Of a stretch of 64,000 bases of DNA, positions 23,634-34,730 are shown piece by piece. The translations under genes were made by a program, and so were the position numbers. The first letter of the stretch is position 1, and each line of letters opens with the position of its first letter. Below the pieces are notes generated by a model that searched no databases, was not told where the DNA came from, and saw nothing but the letters and a program-made list of their open reading frames with translations. This stretch comes from Norana najaformis (lineage: Eukaryota; Annelida; Clitellata; Crassiclitellata; Hormogastridae). Location: positions 27,346,505 through 27,410,504 of the forward strand of contig OZ029917.1 of NCBI GenBank assembly GCA_964023275.1. Direction: 5' to 3'.

Positions 23634-23830
23634 TAATAATAATAGTAATAATAATATTTTATTATTATTATTATTATTATTATATTATATATATATTATA
23701 CATATTATTATTATTATCATCATCATCATTATTATAATAATAATAATTATTATCATCATCATCATTATCATCATTACCATCATCATCATCAGACCCTATT
23801 ATTATTCTTTATTTTTATTTTTATTATTCT
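23634..23830. repeat. Mixed (AAT)/(ATT)/(CAT) microsatellite
   Basis: Alternating AAT, ATT and CAT blocks with a TATATATATTATAC core near 23690. Forms hairpins because AAT and ATT runs oppose each other. Confidence 0.9.
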
Positions 23831-25261
23831 TATTACAACTGGTAATGCTATGAATACACAAGTGTAATACGAATTGCTGTATTAGAAATGTTGTCCTACT
23901 TACAGCCAACAAATGACACCGTAAGTAAAATTATAGATTGCGCCTATTTCGTTAATAGCTGAAGCGTTAGTATTCGACTTACTGTTGATACAGCCTTTCC
24001 TCGTCCTATCTCCACCGTAGGTCTTCGTCTGCGATGCACAATCGCGCGCTATATGAAGGATTTCATCATTGTGCCTCATCAGTGATGGGCGTGCGATGAG
24101 GCTTCAGTCAGTGGCACAGAATGTGGGCTTCGTGTAAGTCCATTCATGCGATCCCCTCCTCCGCGTACCGCTTGACTCCGGCGACGCAGAGTCATGACTA
24201 AACAATGAATAGCCAAGTTCACGTGTTGCAAATGGAATCGAACTCAGTCGATTTCATGCCAAGCGATAGCTGCTTGCCACCTGGCATATAGGCCTGCGTT
24301 ACAGGACCACAATTCAATTTCCAGTCACGAAATAAACATGCTAAATCGTGGATGGCCAGCCACAGCAACCGAACATTGTGCAGTAATTAATGTGTTGTTG
24401 TCGCCGTAGTCAGGCAATGCGCTCCTCTGACGCAGCAGCTGATGCGACTCAAGTTCTCGTCAACTGAATCGATTAAACTCAGATTAACTGATAAAACACT
24501 AAAAGCCACGCAAACGCATCAGGCACAGAATTACCTGCAAGCGATCACTGGATTTAATAGATGCTGTGCAAATATTTATTATTCTGAGCGTTCTGCCTGA
24601 AATTTCTTTGTCAACATCAACAAAAGCAAACAAAAGCCTTGGTCACGTTTTCTGTGAATATGCCGAATGTGTAATATCATCTATCAGATGAAGTCCAACG
24701 AAGCTACCTTAAACACTGGAAAAAGAAGCAGTTCCATGCAAGGGGTTCTTTAAAATAGTACAAAACGAGGCGACTATGGGTCACTCATATAAATTAGTCA
24801 AGAAACCAACAGGAACTTCCATTCCTTAACTCACAAATGTTTGGCGCCAACGTCTGAAGTCTTAAACATTAACAAATTGCGCTATATAAAAACTAGAAAT
24901 GAAAAGGAATTATGCTGTATTTAGAAGAGAAGTCTTAATGAGAAGTTGACACAAAATGCAAAATCAGGTTCCCAAGCTATCGATAAATTTTAATTTTCCA
25001 CTGATGTATTTTTTGTTCAGTCGATATCTTTGATACACTAACCCATGACTTTTGGTAAAAAATATATTACATCGTAGTTTGTGTTTTATTTTTCTAACAG
25101 AATTCGATATCTCTTTTACAGAGATCTACTATCCGAAGTTTCTTATGCCAAAAGTCCTTTCACCATGCTTCAGCCAAGAAGTTTCAATTGACTTGCATAC
25201 AAATAATTTCTATCGTTTTATGTGTCCGAGTTTTTATTATTATATACAGCATATACGTCAA
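23831..25261. other. Nothing firm recognised
   Basis: A weak tRNA-like stretch with GAGTTCGATTCC on the minus strand near 24237-24300 may be an old SINE. Otherwise unremarkable. Confidence 0.4.
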
Positions 25262-25380
25262 AGTTTTTATCGTAGTATAGCATATCATCATCAGCAGCAT
25301 CATCATCAGCAGCAGCAGCAGCATCAGCATCAGCATCATCATCGTTATCATCATCATTATTATCATCGTCGTCGTTGTCA
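25262..25380. repeat. (CAT)n/(CAG)n microsatellite
   Basis: CATCATCAGCAGCATCATCA type run. Both strands stay open through it, giving artefactual His/Gln and Met-rich frames. Confidence 0.95.
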
Positions 25381-25566
25381 GGTCAAAATCACTGTCACTA
25401 AAGCAGCTGAATGAAACAACCCGCAGTTGCTGGACGTCGGTGGGACAGTAGGACGACAGAAGCCATGAATCTGTGAGTCATCAGCAGAAAGATGACTATG
25501 CAGGCTATGCTTAGATAGTATGGCCAAGATGTAGGCAGCGTATAGGAGGAAAAAATGGGTCTGCAA
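25380..25566 (-). pseudogene. Small RT fragment
   Basis: KHSLHSHLSADDSQIHGFCRP matches the catalytic RT motif with YADD altered to SADD (typical Jockey-type form H-YADDTQIYGFCRP). Only about 60 codons remain. Confidence 0.6.
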
Positions 25567-25639
25567 CTAATCGTGGAGGAATGCCACAGGTAAAAATGGT
25601 CGCTAAAGAAAAGGAGCCGGCATTGTGGACGCTTTGCCG

Positions 25640-26145
25640 TCTCCTATTCAAGGATGACGTTTTTCACACTGGTTACCCATAGTGCAAAGAATCCAGTTTA
25701 AAATCTGTCTTTTAACTTAGTTCACAAAGTACTACATTTAAGCCAGCCGACTTACCTGTGTTCCATGCTCAACCGTCATATCAACAAATACTGCACTCGA
25801 TCAATGGACACTGTTACTTTTGCTGTGCCCCATACCGGAACTGTATTGGGCTCTCGGGCCTTCTGGGTTGCTGATCCACGGCTTTGGAATTTGCTGCTAA
25901 GTTCTATTGGTTCTGTCAATTCTCTGATGTCATTCAGGTCTGAACTCAAGTTTAATCTGTTTCAGCTTGCTTAACCACCGTAGTCTAACTTCTGGTTTCT
26001 CTGACCTATCGGAATTCGACCCGGCTCCTCCAACAGAGTCTGATTTTCGATTTGCGATTTTGACTTGAAGCGACCATCGATTGATGCCTTGGGCATTATG
26101 ATAAAGGGGCTATAGAAGTCATTAGATTAGATTAGATTAGCGCGT
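25640..26145 (+). pseudogene. L2 C-terminus and 3' end
   Basis: MLNRHINKYCTRSMDTVTF, GTVLGSRAFWVADPRLWNLL and MSFRSELKFNLFQLA form the LINE C-terminal domain, still open for 69 codons. The 3' UTR has ATCGATTGATGCCTTGGGCA, GGGGCTATAGAAGTC and ends (ATTAG)n at 26122-26142, the tail signature of this L2 subfamily. Confidence 0.8.
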
Positions 26146-26289
26146 TAGATGACATGCCAACAGGTAGATGTTGTCGCTGATGAAGAATATTGTGGTCGAC
26201 TGTGTCGAATGCAGCAGAAAGATCAAGAAGAGAAGGAAACGTTTTCAAGAGTTGACCTTTATCTGACTATGTGAAGACAGTCTGTTAAA

Positions 26290-26775
26290 CACAGTTTTAT
26301 CATCCGCGTCATATCCGCACTAAACACCACTCGCTCTTTACCAAAGCTGCTTTTACCCTGATGCTAGCATTCACAGGCACTAGGGTTAACTATGGTAATG
26401 CCATTTATGCGGGCCAACCTATTTTTCGAATTAATCAACTTCCATTCGTTTTAAACGCTGCAGCTCGGCTTATTTGTGGAATTGCAAAGTTTGGTCATAT
26501 ATCTAACTACATTCTGGACGAAATAAACTAGTTGCCCATGTGAAGACGCAGTGTGTAAGATACTTGCTGACACGTAACTACCTGGCCCTTTGTGTTCCGC
26601 CCTACATTCGGGAGCTATATATTTCAGTGTCATCCATAAATGACCGCAGATCTCTTTGCTCTGCAACACAGTGTGATCTGTTAGATCTCCCGTCCCATAC
26701 TGACACAACGCTACATGGAAGCTTCGCTGTGGACAGCCCCTCATTCCTGAACAGGCTTCTTTGCAACCTGTGACA
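26290..26775 (+). pseudogene. Second LINE RT C-terminal fragment
   Basis: VNYGNAIYAGQPIFRINQL, AAARLICGIAKFGHISNYI and LDEIN, followed in another frame by PPYIRELYISVSSINDRRSL, SATQCDLLDLPSHTDT and GSFAVDSPSFLNRL. Order and motifs fit the region after the RT core (LQ-QN-AARL, SVAGP-LWN-LP). Two frameshifts. Confidence 0.65.
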
Positions 26776-27499
26776 TGAGTTTGGTTGTCGTTTTATTGGG
26801 CTTCCAAAAAGTCAACGTTTTAAATGTGAAGTAAGTAAAATTAAGTTCTGCTTGGAAATCTACGCATGCCATATGACACACGACGCCAAAAGCAGCATTA
26901 ACAGCAGTCGTATTGTTCCTCAGTAACTGCAAGAATTCTTGTGTCTCTCAAACTGAGAATCGAGTAGGCTGTCTTTGGACTAAGTAAAAAACGATCAACT
27001 GCGAACTGCGACATCTAGGGACCTGACTGCAACACAACAACTGCTAAAATTGACGAAGTTACACGAATTGTGATGATTTGAATGTCCTCCATACTGTGTT
27101 CACAATGTGGCTGATGAGATTCTTGCAAATGTAATTAGAAGTTCCATACGATGTAAATACATATGATATATGTTAGGGCCGTCCAAGTTCATATGGTAAA
27201 AATTAAGTTTCCGTTCTGTAATACTGGAGGATGTTAAATAATTCCAAGAGATAAAATAATAAATCAGGTGCAATTTCATGTAAATTGGAGAATATTTAGA
27301 GATTGCACAGGACCCTGGAAGATTCATATGGTATGCTGTTTTGCCATCCTTCGGTTATCCATGTTTATTCTTGGTGAATGGGAGATCTAATGTAAGTATG
27401 GCTCACTTGCTAATAAATGTTGAAGTTTTAATGACTTAAATAAGCTAGTTTAATTTTTCAATCATTGTAATTGTACTACTTTGGCAGGGGAACGAAACT

Positions 27500-29230
27500 G
27501 AACGCGAGTAAGACAGTTTGAGGACTTTGAGAGATCAAAATGAGACAGAATGTCCAACCAGCAGAAATGAATTGGAGTTAAGCAGTAAGAGTAAGGCCCC
27601 AACTGATGAAGACATTAATTCTGAGTGCCTTGGTGTATCAAAAAGGATGAGAAAGCAACAGTCATCTGCAGTATTCATCTGCAGTATGAAAGAGCTCAGC
27701 CAAAATTCCTTCGCCACAGAACAGGTGGCTGCAAGTGGCTGCAGCTGTGGATCGATCGATCAATGACAGAGAAGTAGCAACATTTGTTGGTTGCTACTGC
27801 TTAAGCTCTAGGTTATGGCATTGCCATTGTGTCGAAGTTCCTTTAGCTCAGCCAGAGGATTATATCGTGAAGAATAAGCCAATACTTTGAAATATATATT
27901 CCTGCCATATTCCGCTTTGGTTGTTCACTGGGATTGAAACGTTGCCTAATATCACCGGCCGGGAGATGGTGGATCGACTGCCTGTTATTGTGTCCGGTGT
28001 TTGAAGTGCAGCAATTACTTGGTGCCCCAAAGATTAACTCTTGCATTGAAGAGGGTCAGATCAACGTCGTGACCCGATGCTTTGACGACTGGAATCTGCA
28101 AAAGAAGGTCAAGGATATCTGCCTTCATACGACAGTCACCAGTACCAGTCATTGTACTTTTACAGAAAAGGCCTTGGCCAGAATAGACTTCACTGACATG
28201 TCATCACCATTTTATAGAAATCTTTGCCGAAAGGCATTCGCTGTCCTAGAAATTGCTGTCTCAGTTGGTTCAGATATTGCCATATTTCGCCGTTTCCAAG
28301 GCAGCTGGCATCTGATTGACCAAAGTAGCTTTCAAACAGAAGAGGACTACAAAGAACTTCTGGAACATCTTTCATCATGGAATGCCCTCTGAAAGTATTC
28401 ACTTTATTGCTCGGTGGATGGCAAGAGCCTTCTGTTCATTCAAGATGTGGATGATCCGACCCGAGTTCAAACTGAAGCCAATTGTCGAAAAGAGTTTCTC
28501 CCAATTTCTTCTGTTCATTTGTAGTTTTCATCCAGGCATAGCATCTGTGTCGTCCCCGCCTCTGCCAATGATCTTCGCTTTCTTCAATAGTTGACCGAAT
28601 ACAGAAACCAAGAAATTCGTCAGGCTACTACAAGGTGAGGTCATAGTTGAGTTGTCCAAACTTTGAGTTCAGTGAGGAAGAAAGAATATATGGTCAGCTA
28701 TCAACGTCAACAGGACAGTTCAGAGCACCCGCCTTTGAAGCTTGACTCAATATCTGCTAGTATTAACAGCCGACTGAGTTATTATTATATTTTCTGTAAT
28801 TATTAAGCGTCACTGCCTAATGTCCAAGCATCAATCGATAGCGCTGAGCAGTTGAGTGAAGGACTTGCTCTAGGTGCCTACCAATTAACCCTCCAAGGAA
28901 GGTTCGAACCCGTACTCTCCGCGTTACAAGCCCAGCGCTCTAACCAATCAGCCACCGTGCCTCATAAATGAGTTCTTTTGTTACTATCAGCACAGGAACT
29001 AAAGGATTCTTTCCTCCAGTTCACACCCAAAAACAACAACTCTCTTCCTTCACTGCAAATTGTGATGTCACTCAAGGTTTTCAGTGCCACGGCCGAGAGA
29101 GGAGCTGATAAAGATGACAACAGAATTCCGATAAATAAAGAACAGCAAAACAATTTTTAGTACTGTTAGTCGCTCAGGAGCATTTCCACAATTCTTTAGA
29201 CTTCAAAAAGAAGAGTGCTGGCCAGACTTG
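27500..29230 (+). pseudogene. Broken copy of a second repeat-associated ORF family
   Basis: Fragments in order: LPNITGREMVDRLPVIVSG, a frameshift near 27993, then VQQLLGAPKINSC, VVTRCFDDWNLQKKV, DICLHTTVTSTSHC, DIAIFRRFQGSWHLIDQ, another shift near 28390, then FIARWMARAFCSFKMW and RPEFKLKPIVEK. It resumes near 28980 with LQIVMSLKVFSATAERG and a degraded tail. From memory these blocks belong to an uncharacterised, multi-copy ORF family found beside transposons in many invertebrates, with canonical blocks like FKRFQ-SW-FIDQ and RWMAKAIYSLKI. At least two frameshifts and in-frame stops show it is dead. A SINE (about 28795-28963) is inserted into it. Confidence 0.7.
28795..28963 (-). mobile_element. 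tRNA-derived SINE with L2-like 3' end
   Basis: The minus-strand head GAGGCACGGTGGCTGATTGG continues as a tRNA shape: A-box region, anticodon-loop CTTGTAA (TGT, Thr-like) and B box GGTTCGAACC (28901-28910). After the head, the tail contains ATCGATTGATGCTTGGACAT (reading down from about 28839), which resembles the 3' end of the L2 copies here (ATCGATTGATGCCTTGGGCA at 26091). Such sharing is known for SINEs mobilised by a partner LINE. It is too degraded to be a functional tRNA gene. Confidence 0.65.
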
Positions 29231-29761
29231 AATTAGATACGTGTGTTCACTGATTCTTAGTTTTTGTCAAAAAGCTGTTTGTTTATAAAATCGTATACCC
29301 TCAAATCTTTGATCAACTTGTGCAACCCATAAACATGGTACAGTTTGGCTTAAATTTTCAGCATATAAATTTTTTAATAGATGGACTGCTATGGCTAGTT
29401 TCGACATCGAACTTTAAAAAAGATTTTTGGACCACAGTGCTATGTGTACATATGCAAGCATTGTATGTTTATCGCACAAACTATGGAATTGTTTATGAAG
29501 GTCTTAATTTGTGTTATATAGGCCTGTCATGTAATATATATATATATGTACTGAGGCCACCTTCTTAAACGACAGAATGTAGTATGTATAAGTATGTAAC
29601 ACTGGACAACAAATTTTTACAAAAGTCATGTTACTGAAATGAAATTAGTCAGTTCTTATCAATTTGTTTGTGCTGAACACGAATATGACAGTGAAAATGC
29701 CGAATTGGCTCTAGTTTTTTTGTAATCTGAAATGAAGTAATTTTATATCGCACAATGCATG

Positions 29762-31275
29762 CCAATAATTAATTAATTATTAATTAATTAGCAACTTCTA
29801 ATGCGCCAGTGTCTAATGCACAAGGCATCAACCGATGGCACACCAAAACCAAGCCACAATCAGGTCGATATCCAGGAGGTCAGTCCGCACGACAGAGAGG
29901 CAGCCTATGGTGGATAAGCAATTTGAAACAGGTAAGTTTTAAGTCGAGAACGAAATGACAGGAGCGACTGAGCAGAACGAACAGACACAGAGAGGGAATT
30001 CCAAAATTTTGGTCCAGCAACCGAAAATGCTCGTTTACCAAGAACAGTTCTAGCCCAAGGTATGACCAGAGAAAGACAATCACATGACCTTGCAGAATAA
30101 TGGTAAGTCTGGGGAATAAGGATTGATTTCAGGTATTGTGGTTGGCCATAATTCAATGTTTTATAAACCGTAAGTCCTAATTTGAAACAAATCCTTTGCT
30201 GAACAGGAAGCCAATGTAAAGATTTAAGCACAGGCGTTATATGCTCATATTTAGAAGTATTTGTTATGGCTCTAGCCAAGGAGTTCTGAACTCTTTGGAG
30301 TTTCTGCATGTTTGATTTAGTGATACCAACAAGAATGGAGTTACAATAGTCAAGACGACTGGAGACCAATGCGTTAGCTAAGGATATTCTGGAAGACATG
30401 GGGACATAATGCCTAATTCTGCGTATGTCTCGAATATACATATATGATGACTTACAAATACCATTTACATAGTTTGTGAGGGACATGGTTGAATCAAAAA
30501 CAACACCCAAGTCACGAGCAGTATCAGTCATCTCAATCAGTGAATCACCCAGTTTTACAGATTTAAGCCATTCGAATTTCTTAAGTTGCTGAGGAGTGCC
30601 AAGCAGTAGAAATTCAGTCTTCGAGGGGTTAAGGAGAAGTTTATTTGCTGCCATCCAAGACTGCAGCTCTTCAAAGGCATCAGACAACAGCTGCACAGAC
30701 GAGTGACAAGTCAAACTGTCAAATGAGATGTAGATTTGGGTATCATCAGCATAGAAATGATATCCCAGTGAATGATTGTCTAGCAGAGTACCTAGAGGTG
30801 TGGTGTATAATGTAAACAAAAGAGGACCAAGTACAGAACCCTGCGGAACGCCACAAGTCAACGAGGCACTAGCTGAATAATGTCCATTTAAATATACAGA
30901 TTGAGTGCGAGGGCTGAGGTAAGTAGCAAACCAGTGTAGGGCAGGACCAGAAACTCCAAACCAATGTTGAAGACGATGCAAAAGGAGAGAGTGGTCGACA
31001 GTATCAAAGGCAGCAGACAAATCAAGGAGAACAAGTGCAGTCACCTTACCCTTATCCATGGAACACATGATGTCATTATGGACAGCAAGCAGGGCAGATT
31101 CTGTTGAATGAAATTTACGGTAAGCAGACTGAAATGGAGAAATTAGTGGGTTGGAAGAAAGGTGAGCTTGCATACGATTCAAGACTACCCGTTCAAGAAT
31201 TTTAGATATAAAATTCAAAGTTGAGATGGGTCTGTAATTAGACAGGTCACTTGGATCGATATCAATAGTGATACA
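29762..31275 (-). mobile_element. 5'-truncated L2/CR1-type LINE with intact RT frame
   Basis: Continuous frame from DPSDLSNYRPIS through the reverse transcriptase to a stop at 29905. RT landmarks in order: FISKILERVV, FQSAYRKFHSTESALL, LVLLDLSAAFDTVDHSLLL, GVPQGSVLGPLLF, YHFYADDTQIY (catalytic YADD), LNPSKTEFLLLG, LDYCNSILVGI and the C-terminal FWNSL and FRSRLKTYLF. The endonuclease half is missing. The 3' UTR carries the repeated L2 signature (ATGCCTTGTGCATTAGACAC, then GGCGC) and ends in a TTAATTAA-rich tail. The frame is unbroken, unlike every other LINE copy here, so this is the youngest insertion. It abuts the 563-codon ORF on its 5' side. Confidence 0.85.
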
Positions 31276-31310
31276 CTTACAGTTAATATTTGTAAAAACC
31301 AGGTCATAGA

Positions 31311-33002
31311 CTAGTTCTTAGATTTTTTTGCCTGTCTCTTGTACAGCTGTTCGGGAGCATCTCTGCGGAGTGTCCAGCAGTAGTCAGCCAACATTGTAGT
31401 GGACCATTTTCCCTGGTACCTTTGCTCCATTGTTACGATATCTTGATGAAAACGTTCGCCATGTTCGTCACTAACCATACCACAGTTGTCAGGGAAGAAA
31501 TCCAGATGGGAATGAAGGAAATGCATCTTCAGAGACATATTGCAGCGAAATTTCTGGTACTGCTTGAGCATGTCTTCTACTAGTTCCTTGTAGTTTTCTG
31601 CCCTAACATTCCCCAGAAAGTCTGTAGACACTAGACGAAAAGCATTCCATGCTTGTTTCGCATCACCCTCCAGCAAGTTGTCGAAGCGGTCATCTTTGAA
31701 GAGTTCTCTAATCTGAGGACCCACAAAAACTCCCTCTTTAATCTTTGCTTCGCTGAGTCGAGGGAATTTTTCATGCAGGTATCGGAAAGCTGGCGAAGTG
31801 CGGTCCATGGCTTTCACGAAGTTCTTCACCAAACCTAGTTTGATGTGAAGGGGTGGTAGTAGGATTTTGTGAGCCTCGACCAGAGCTGGGTGCTGGATAT
31901 TCTTCTGTCCAACTGCCACGTTTTGTCTGGGAGTCCATTCCTTCCGCACGTAGTGCAACACTCTTGCTCGGCTATCCCACTCACACAAGAAACACATATA
32001 TTTTGTATATCCTTGCTGCAGTCCCATTAAAATGGCAACTACCTTCAAATCACCACACAGGTGCCATTTGTACCTGTTATAGTCAATGGAATGCAGTAGC
32101 TGTTTTAGGTTATCGTATGTCTCTTTCATGTGGACAGCATGCGCTAATGGAATAGATGGAAGACGGTTTCCATTGTGCAAAAGCACAGCCTTAAGACTCA
32201 GTGTTGAAGAGTCTACAAAGAGTCTCCATTCTTGTGGGTCATGAGTGATCTGTAAGGCATTCATGAGGTCGTCAATATTGGAGCAGAATACCAGATTACC
32301 TTCCTTCATAAAGAAAGGTTCCAACTGCTGATGGCGCTTTCTATATGAAGTAATTGTGACATCTTCTTCTAGAAGATTCCATTGTTGGAGTCTTGATCCT
32401 AGCAATTCTGCCTTGTTTTTGGATAAGTCCAAATCACGAACAAGGTCATTTAGTTCTTCCTGTGTTATTCTGTGTGGGGTTGATGATGCACCACAGTGAA
32501 AATCGGGATCACTGCACGCTGACGGACCAGGAGAAGAACATGTCGGCTCACCCTTGTCCTCATCAGATGAATCAAGGAAAATATATTCTGCTGGAGGTTC
32601 TGGAATAGGAAGTCCATCACCATGTGGAACTGGTCTCAATGCTGACGGAATGTTTGGGTAGACTATTGTCGACTTCTTTTGCTTCGTTATTCCACCGGAA
32701 AGAGGAGGAACCAAGCAGAAGTAACAGTCATCTACGTGGTTGCTTTGCTCTCTCCACACCATGGGAACTGCAAACGGCATTGATGGTCTTTTGCCATTCA
32801 ACCACTGTGAAAGCTGTGTTGTACATGTAGCACAGCATATATGCGGGGCCCATGGCTTGTCTTGGTCACCAACCTTGCATTCGAAGTAAGCATGATATGC
32901 CTTCTTGACTTGATAAGTGATACTTTTCTTCTGGTTGGCAAATGTCACTTCCCCACAAATGTAACAAAAGTTGTCCACAGTATTTACGCACTTCCGAGGC
33001 AT
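31311..33002 (-). CDS. 563-codon intronless ORF, transposon-associated invertebrate family
   Basis: Uninterrupted ORF from ATG (33002) to TAG. From memory it matches a multi-copy family of uncharacterised proteins in many arthropod and cnidarian genomes, typically starting near NTVDNFCYICGE and ending KRQAKKSK; the function is unknown. Visible features: N-terminal cysteine groups suggesting zinc binding (FCYICGE, HICCATCTTQ, DDCYFC), an acidic Ser-rich stretch near residue 150, WRLFVDSSTLSLKAVL, WHLCGDLKVVAILMG, and a conserved end with HSHLDFFPDNCG and DEHGERFHQDI. Length and both ends look complete. Lack of introns, multi-copy relatives and a LINE starting within about 60 bp of its stop suggest a mobile or retro-copied origin. 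Upstream TATA and CRE-like sites suggest it could be expressed. Confidence 0.85.
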   Translation of the reverse strand: MPRKCVNTVDNFCYICGEVTFANQKKSITYQVKKAYHAYFECKVGDQDKPWAPHICCATCTTQLSQWLNGKRPSMPFAVPMVWREQSNHVDDCYFCLVPPLSGGITKQKKSTIVYPNIPSALRPVPHGDGLPIPEPPAEYIFLDSSDEDKGEPTCSSPGPSACSDPDFHCGASSTPHRITQEELNDLVRDLDLSKNKAELLGSRLQQWNLLEEDVTITSYRKRHQQLEPFFMKEGNLVFCSNIDDLMNALQITHDPQEWRLFVDSSTLSLKAVLLHNGNRLPSIPLAHAVHMKETYDNLKQLLHSIDYNRYKWHLCGDLKVVAILMGLQQGYTKYMCFLCEWDSRARVLHYVRKEWTPRQNVAVGQKNIQHPALVEAHKILLPPLHIKLGLVKNFVKAMDRTSPAFRYLHEKFPRLSEAKIKEGVFVGPQIRELFKDDRFDNLLEGDAKQAWNAFRLVSTDFLGNVRAENYKELVEDMLKQYQKFRCNMSLKMHFLHSHLDFFPDNCGMVSDEHGERFHQDIVTMEQRYQGKWSTTMLADYCWTLRRDAPEQLYKRQAKKSKN

Positions 33003-33116
33003 TACTGTTCTGTATTGTATCTAAATGGATAAAGTAATTATAGTTTTATAAAACAGTAACTTAAACTGTCTCGCACAAAGTCTGTAATATTGTAAATGCT
33101 CAACCGTTCCGACTCG

Positions 33117-33125
33117 CTTTATATA
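33117..33125 (-). promoter_or_regulatory. TATA box upstream of the 563-codon ORF
   Basis: TATATAAAG on the minus strand about 115 bp upstream of the ATG at 33002, leaving room for a start site near 33090 and a 5' UTR of roughly 90 nt. Called by motif and spacing. Confidence 0.5.
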
Positions 33126-33132
33126 GTACACT

Positions 33133-33198
33133 GCTGACGTCATCTTACGTCAGCAGCCGACTGGCTGTAGTTTTACATTGCATCAGAAAATGACGTAA
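33133..33198. promoter_or_regulatory. CRE/AP-1-like site cluster
   Basis: TGACGTCA (33135-33142) is a perfect CREB/ATF site. It is followed by TTACGTCA (33145-33152) and TGACGTAA (33191-33198). GCTGACGT and ACGTCAGC (33133-33154) form an inverted pair. The cluster lies directly upstream of the TATA box, where activator sites are expected. bZIP binding is inference. Confidence 0.45.
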
Positions 33199-34439
33199 TC
33201 AACTGTGCATGATGTGTCCATGATGGGATTATGCAATGAGGTGGAATATTACATCATTCTAGATTTAACAAGTATATTGTCGCAGTCCTACTGCATAAAT
33301 TTACAGACTGTATGTATAAGTATGTAATTAAACAACCACCCAGTATTTTTTTCCTGGCTTCGCCTCTGCCAGATCAGCCTGTCTGCATTCTACGTAATAT
33401 GTGGTACACTGGACGTAGAAAAGATCAGTCGATAATTAATTGATTTGATTCTAACTGAACTAAACTGAGAAAGAACTGAGATGCGACTAATCGAAGAGTT
33501 TGCGTCGAATTAAGTTCGTTCAGATCGGCGTCTCTGTGACGATGCCACGAGCCACCGCTGCAGCCGTCGGCGCCGACTCATTGAGAATTGCTCGATCCTC
33601 TACTCCGACCTCTGTCCGATTCATTCTCGACTGCCCCGCCAATCGCCTTCCTGAAATTTAGCGCAGTTAGAGAACTTATACAGCACCGTCAATTTTTGCA
33701 GATCGAAACAGCAGTTCGATTACAATTGATCACTTTATGCTTCAGGCAAAGGCCACCAGAAACGAATCTAAAGCACACGTAGCAAACTTTATTTCTGTGA
33801 ATATGGTTCTTGTGGTCGTCGTCGTCGTCGTCAATATTTTGTTTTGACATCCAGTGGTGTGGACAGGCCATTGGGGCAACCGTGAAATTCTCGGTGGGCC
33901 CCTGGTAGGTCAAGAATAATGGGGCCCTAGACCCTAAAATTCCTTCACCTATTTCTTTGAGGTTCAACACATGAATGCAAATTATTAGCAGCACTTCAAG
34001 ACAAAGTTAGAAAAGCTTTACATTGCAGCTGGCGACAACTCATTTTCTTCCACATTATGCAGATTTGCAGGTCTAGGCTGCGTACCAGACTATCAGGACC
34101 TCTAAGAAAAAAAGAGAGGATCAACAGGATCATTGGGCGGGGTAATCCGTTTCTATGCCTCACAAATCGCATATCCTACATTGAATTCAGACTCTGCTCG
34201 GACCATACACTTAGGCCGACACTAGAACTCTTTTCAAACACAATTAATCATATAGGCTGTTTCTTAACTGTCCTCTTCTTAAAGCCGGAATGGGGTAAGT
34301 TTAAGAAATCGGTGGGCACCGTCAGCGCCGCCTAACGCTGTATGTCGACCAGTAAACCACCCGCATGTTGGGTAATAGATTGAGTTAATTTATATTGTGC
34401 TTTCTGTATGTTGAGCGTATTTAAGGACTATCGCCGTTC

Positions 34440-34730
34440 TACAAAGTCACAGTAAATTATTATTACTATTATTGTTGCTATTATTGTTGTTGTTGGTGTA
34501 TTGATTTGTAACTTATAAGCATCGATGTTCAATGCACAAGGCAACCGATGGCGCACCAAAACCACACCATAATCAAGCCAATGCCCAGAAGGTGAATCCA
34601 CAGAGATACAACCTACGGTGGATAAGCAATTTGAAAAGGCAGGTCTTGAGTTGATAACGAAACGACGCAAGCGACTGAGCAGAACGAACACAAGCAGGAA
34701 GAGAGTTCCAAAATTTAGGTCGAGCTTAGG
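34440..34730 (-). pseudogene. L2 3' fragment
   Basis: On the plus strand ATGCACAAGGCAACCGATGG, CGCACCAAAACCACACCATA and GGTGGATAAGCAATTTGAAA align with the 3' part of the intact L2 (29815-29930). Coding part short and broken. An (ATT)n/(TTG)n tail lies at 34455-34500. Confidence 0.7.

Noticed and set aside
25052-25414. 120-codon His-rich ORF
   Set aside because: More than a third is (CAT)/(CAG) microsatellite and the rest has no motif or splice context.
28890-28963. Functional tRNA-Thr gene
   Set aside because: Arms do not pair properly and the tRNA-like head runs straight into a SINE tail.
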